From assembly GCA_902490005.1 (NCBI GenBank), contig CABUCM010000074.1, forward strand, positions 1 through 6,387: a DNA stretch of 6,387 nucleotides, in the 5' to 3' direction. Shown here piece by piece: positions 6,041-6,387 of the stretch. The stretch is from an uncultured Ruminiclostridium sp. (lineage in GTDB: Bacteria > Bacillota > Clostridia > Oscillospirales > Acutalibacteraceae). A model generated the notes under the pieces. The model searched no databases. It was not told where the DNA came from and was given only the letters and a program-made list of their open reading frames with translations. The translations under genes were made by a program, and so were the position numbers. Numbering within the stretch: the first letter of the stretch is position 1; each line of letters starts with the position of its first letter.

Positions 6041-6305
6041 ACGATCACTCCTTTTGTTATGTATCATTTTACAACAACTAACTGAATATTGTATAAAAAA
6101 CATATACTACCTTTTAAGTCTATCGTTTTTTTATATAAAACCCACGCCTAATTATGCTCTCTTTTTGCACAATTTTGTCAAATGAAACATAAAAGCAAAA
6201 TACTTCTATTTTTCGTATATATTGTGTAATTGTTTCTAATATATTCCTATGATATAATGCAAGCAGCGGCAAAAGGCCTGACAAGGACTCAGAGGAGGAA
6301 TTAAT
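6041..6305. other. Divergent intergenic region between the regulator and the DUF362-type gene
   Basis: These 265 A+T-rich bases contain no convincing gene. They hold a good plus-strand promoter (6230-6258), the AGGAGG site of the right-hand gene (6293-6298) and the ribosome binding site of the regulator. For the regulator, a TACAAT at 6088-6093 on the minus strand is the best -10 candidate, without a convincing -35. ACAATTTTG at 6169-6177 also occurs at 5189-5197, upstream of the operon promoter. Confidence 0.6.
6230..6258 (+). promoter_or_regulatory. Sigma-A-type promoter for the DUF362-type gene
   Basis: TTGTTT at 6230-6235 and a perfect TATAAT at 6253-6258 are separated by 17 bases, the ideal spacing. 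Transcription would begin near 6265, giving a leader of about 40 bases before the start codon at 6306. Confidence 0.7.
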
Positions 6306-6387
6306 TTGGAAAAAGCAAAGGTCTATTTTACGGACATGCGAACCACGGAAAACGCCAATCTGCAGCAAAAATTGGCACGGCTGATTA
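6306..6387 (+). CDS. DUF362-domain (ferredoxin-like) protein, N-terminal fragment cut by the window edge
   Basis: Only the first 27 codons are present, and the gene runs off the right edge. The start is a TTG with AGGAGG seven bases upstream (6293-6298), behind a clear promoter. The start KVYFTDMRT followed by NLQQKLARLI matches, from memory, the N-termini of DUF362-domain proteins of anaerobes. These often carry a 4Fe-4S ferredoxin segment further along, and their function is poorly defined. The visible part contains no cysteine cluster or catalytic motif, so the call rests on N-terminal resemblance alone. It is divergent from the AraC-type regulator and is probably a separate transcription unit. 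Confidence 0.65.
   Translation, partial: MEKAKVYFTDMRTTENANLQQKLARLI

Noticed and set aside
6041..6103. 21-codon N-terminal extension of the AraC-type regulator
   Set aside because: The extension covers the ribosome binding site AAAGGAG and the probable promoter region, and adds residues outside the usual domain.
6120..6368. 82-codon minus-strand open frame in the divergent region
   Set aside because: It overlaps the promoter, ribosome binding site and start of the DUF362-type gene, has no good ribosome binding site that I can see, and its translation resembles no family.

Overview
The window looks like chromosomal DNA from an anaerobic, low-to-moderate GC Firmicute, probably a gut-type Clostridia. 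The evidence is strong AGGAGG-type ribosome binding sites on nearly every gene, A+T-rich intergenic promoters with balanced-GC coding regions, a lipoprotein-anchored solute-binding protein with a Ser/Ala linker, and a DUF362-type protein at the right edge. No ribosomal or other marker gene is present, so the taxon is an inference.

Layout. Positions 1-408 hold no convincing gene, but contain a cluster of strong inverted repeats. From about 6040 down to 409 everything runs on the minus strand: an AraC-family regulator (5198-6040), then after a 147-bp A+T-rich gap with a TATAAT box, a five-gene cluster. In order these are a lipoprotein solute-binding protein (4385-5050), a MalF-type permease (3384-4289), a MalG-type permease (2500-3366), a TIM-barrel sugar isomerase/epimerase-type protein (1531-2463) and a Gfo/Idh/MocA-family NAD(P)-dependent oxidoreductase (409-1491). 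A divergent plus-strand gene (DUF362/ferredoxin-like, from 6306) begins behind a clear promoter and runs off the right edge.

How it fits together. This is a CUT1-type carbohydrate uptake and catabolism operon: the regulator senses a sugar or glycoside, the transporter imports it, and the oxidoreductase and isomerase convert it. No ATPase is encoded here, so a shared MsmX/MsmK-type ATPase elsewhere would have to energise the transporter. No kinase or glycoside hydrolase is present either. A sugar dehydrogenase next to a TIM-barrel isomerase fits inositol-like or keto-sugar/keto-glycoside chemistry, but the substrate cannot be read from the sequence.

Most striking point: the solute-binding protein is only 221 residues. 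An intact lipoprotein signal and linker are joined in frame directly to the C-terminal part of the fold, so roughly half the usual protein is missing around residues 62-68. Either the gene has an internal in-frame deletion, or the assembly has collapsed there. Other points of interest are a long stem-loop between the binding-protein and permease genes, a permease start that is better explained as TTG than as the upstream ATG, dyad elements around the operon promoter, and the tandem hairpin array at 182-300, which may be an insertion-sequence end or a structured RNA.
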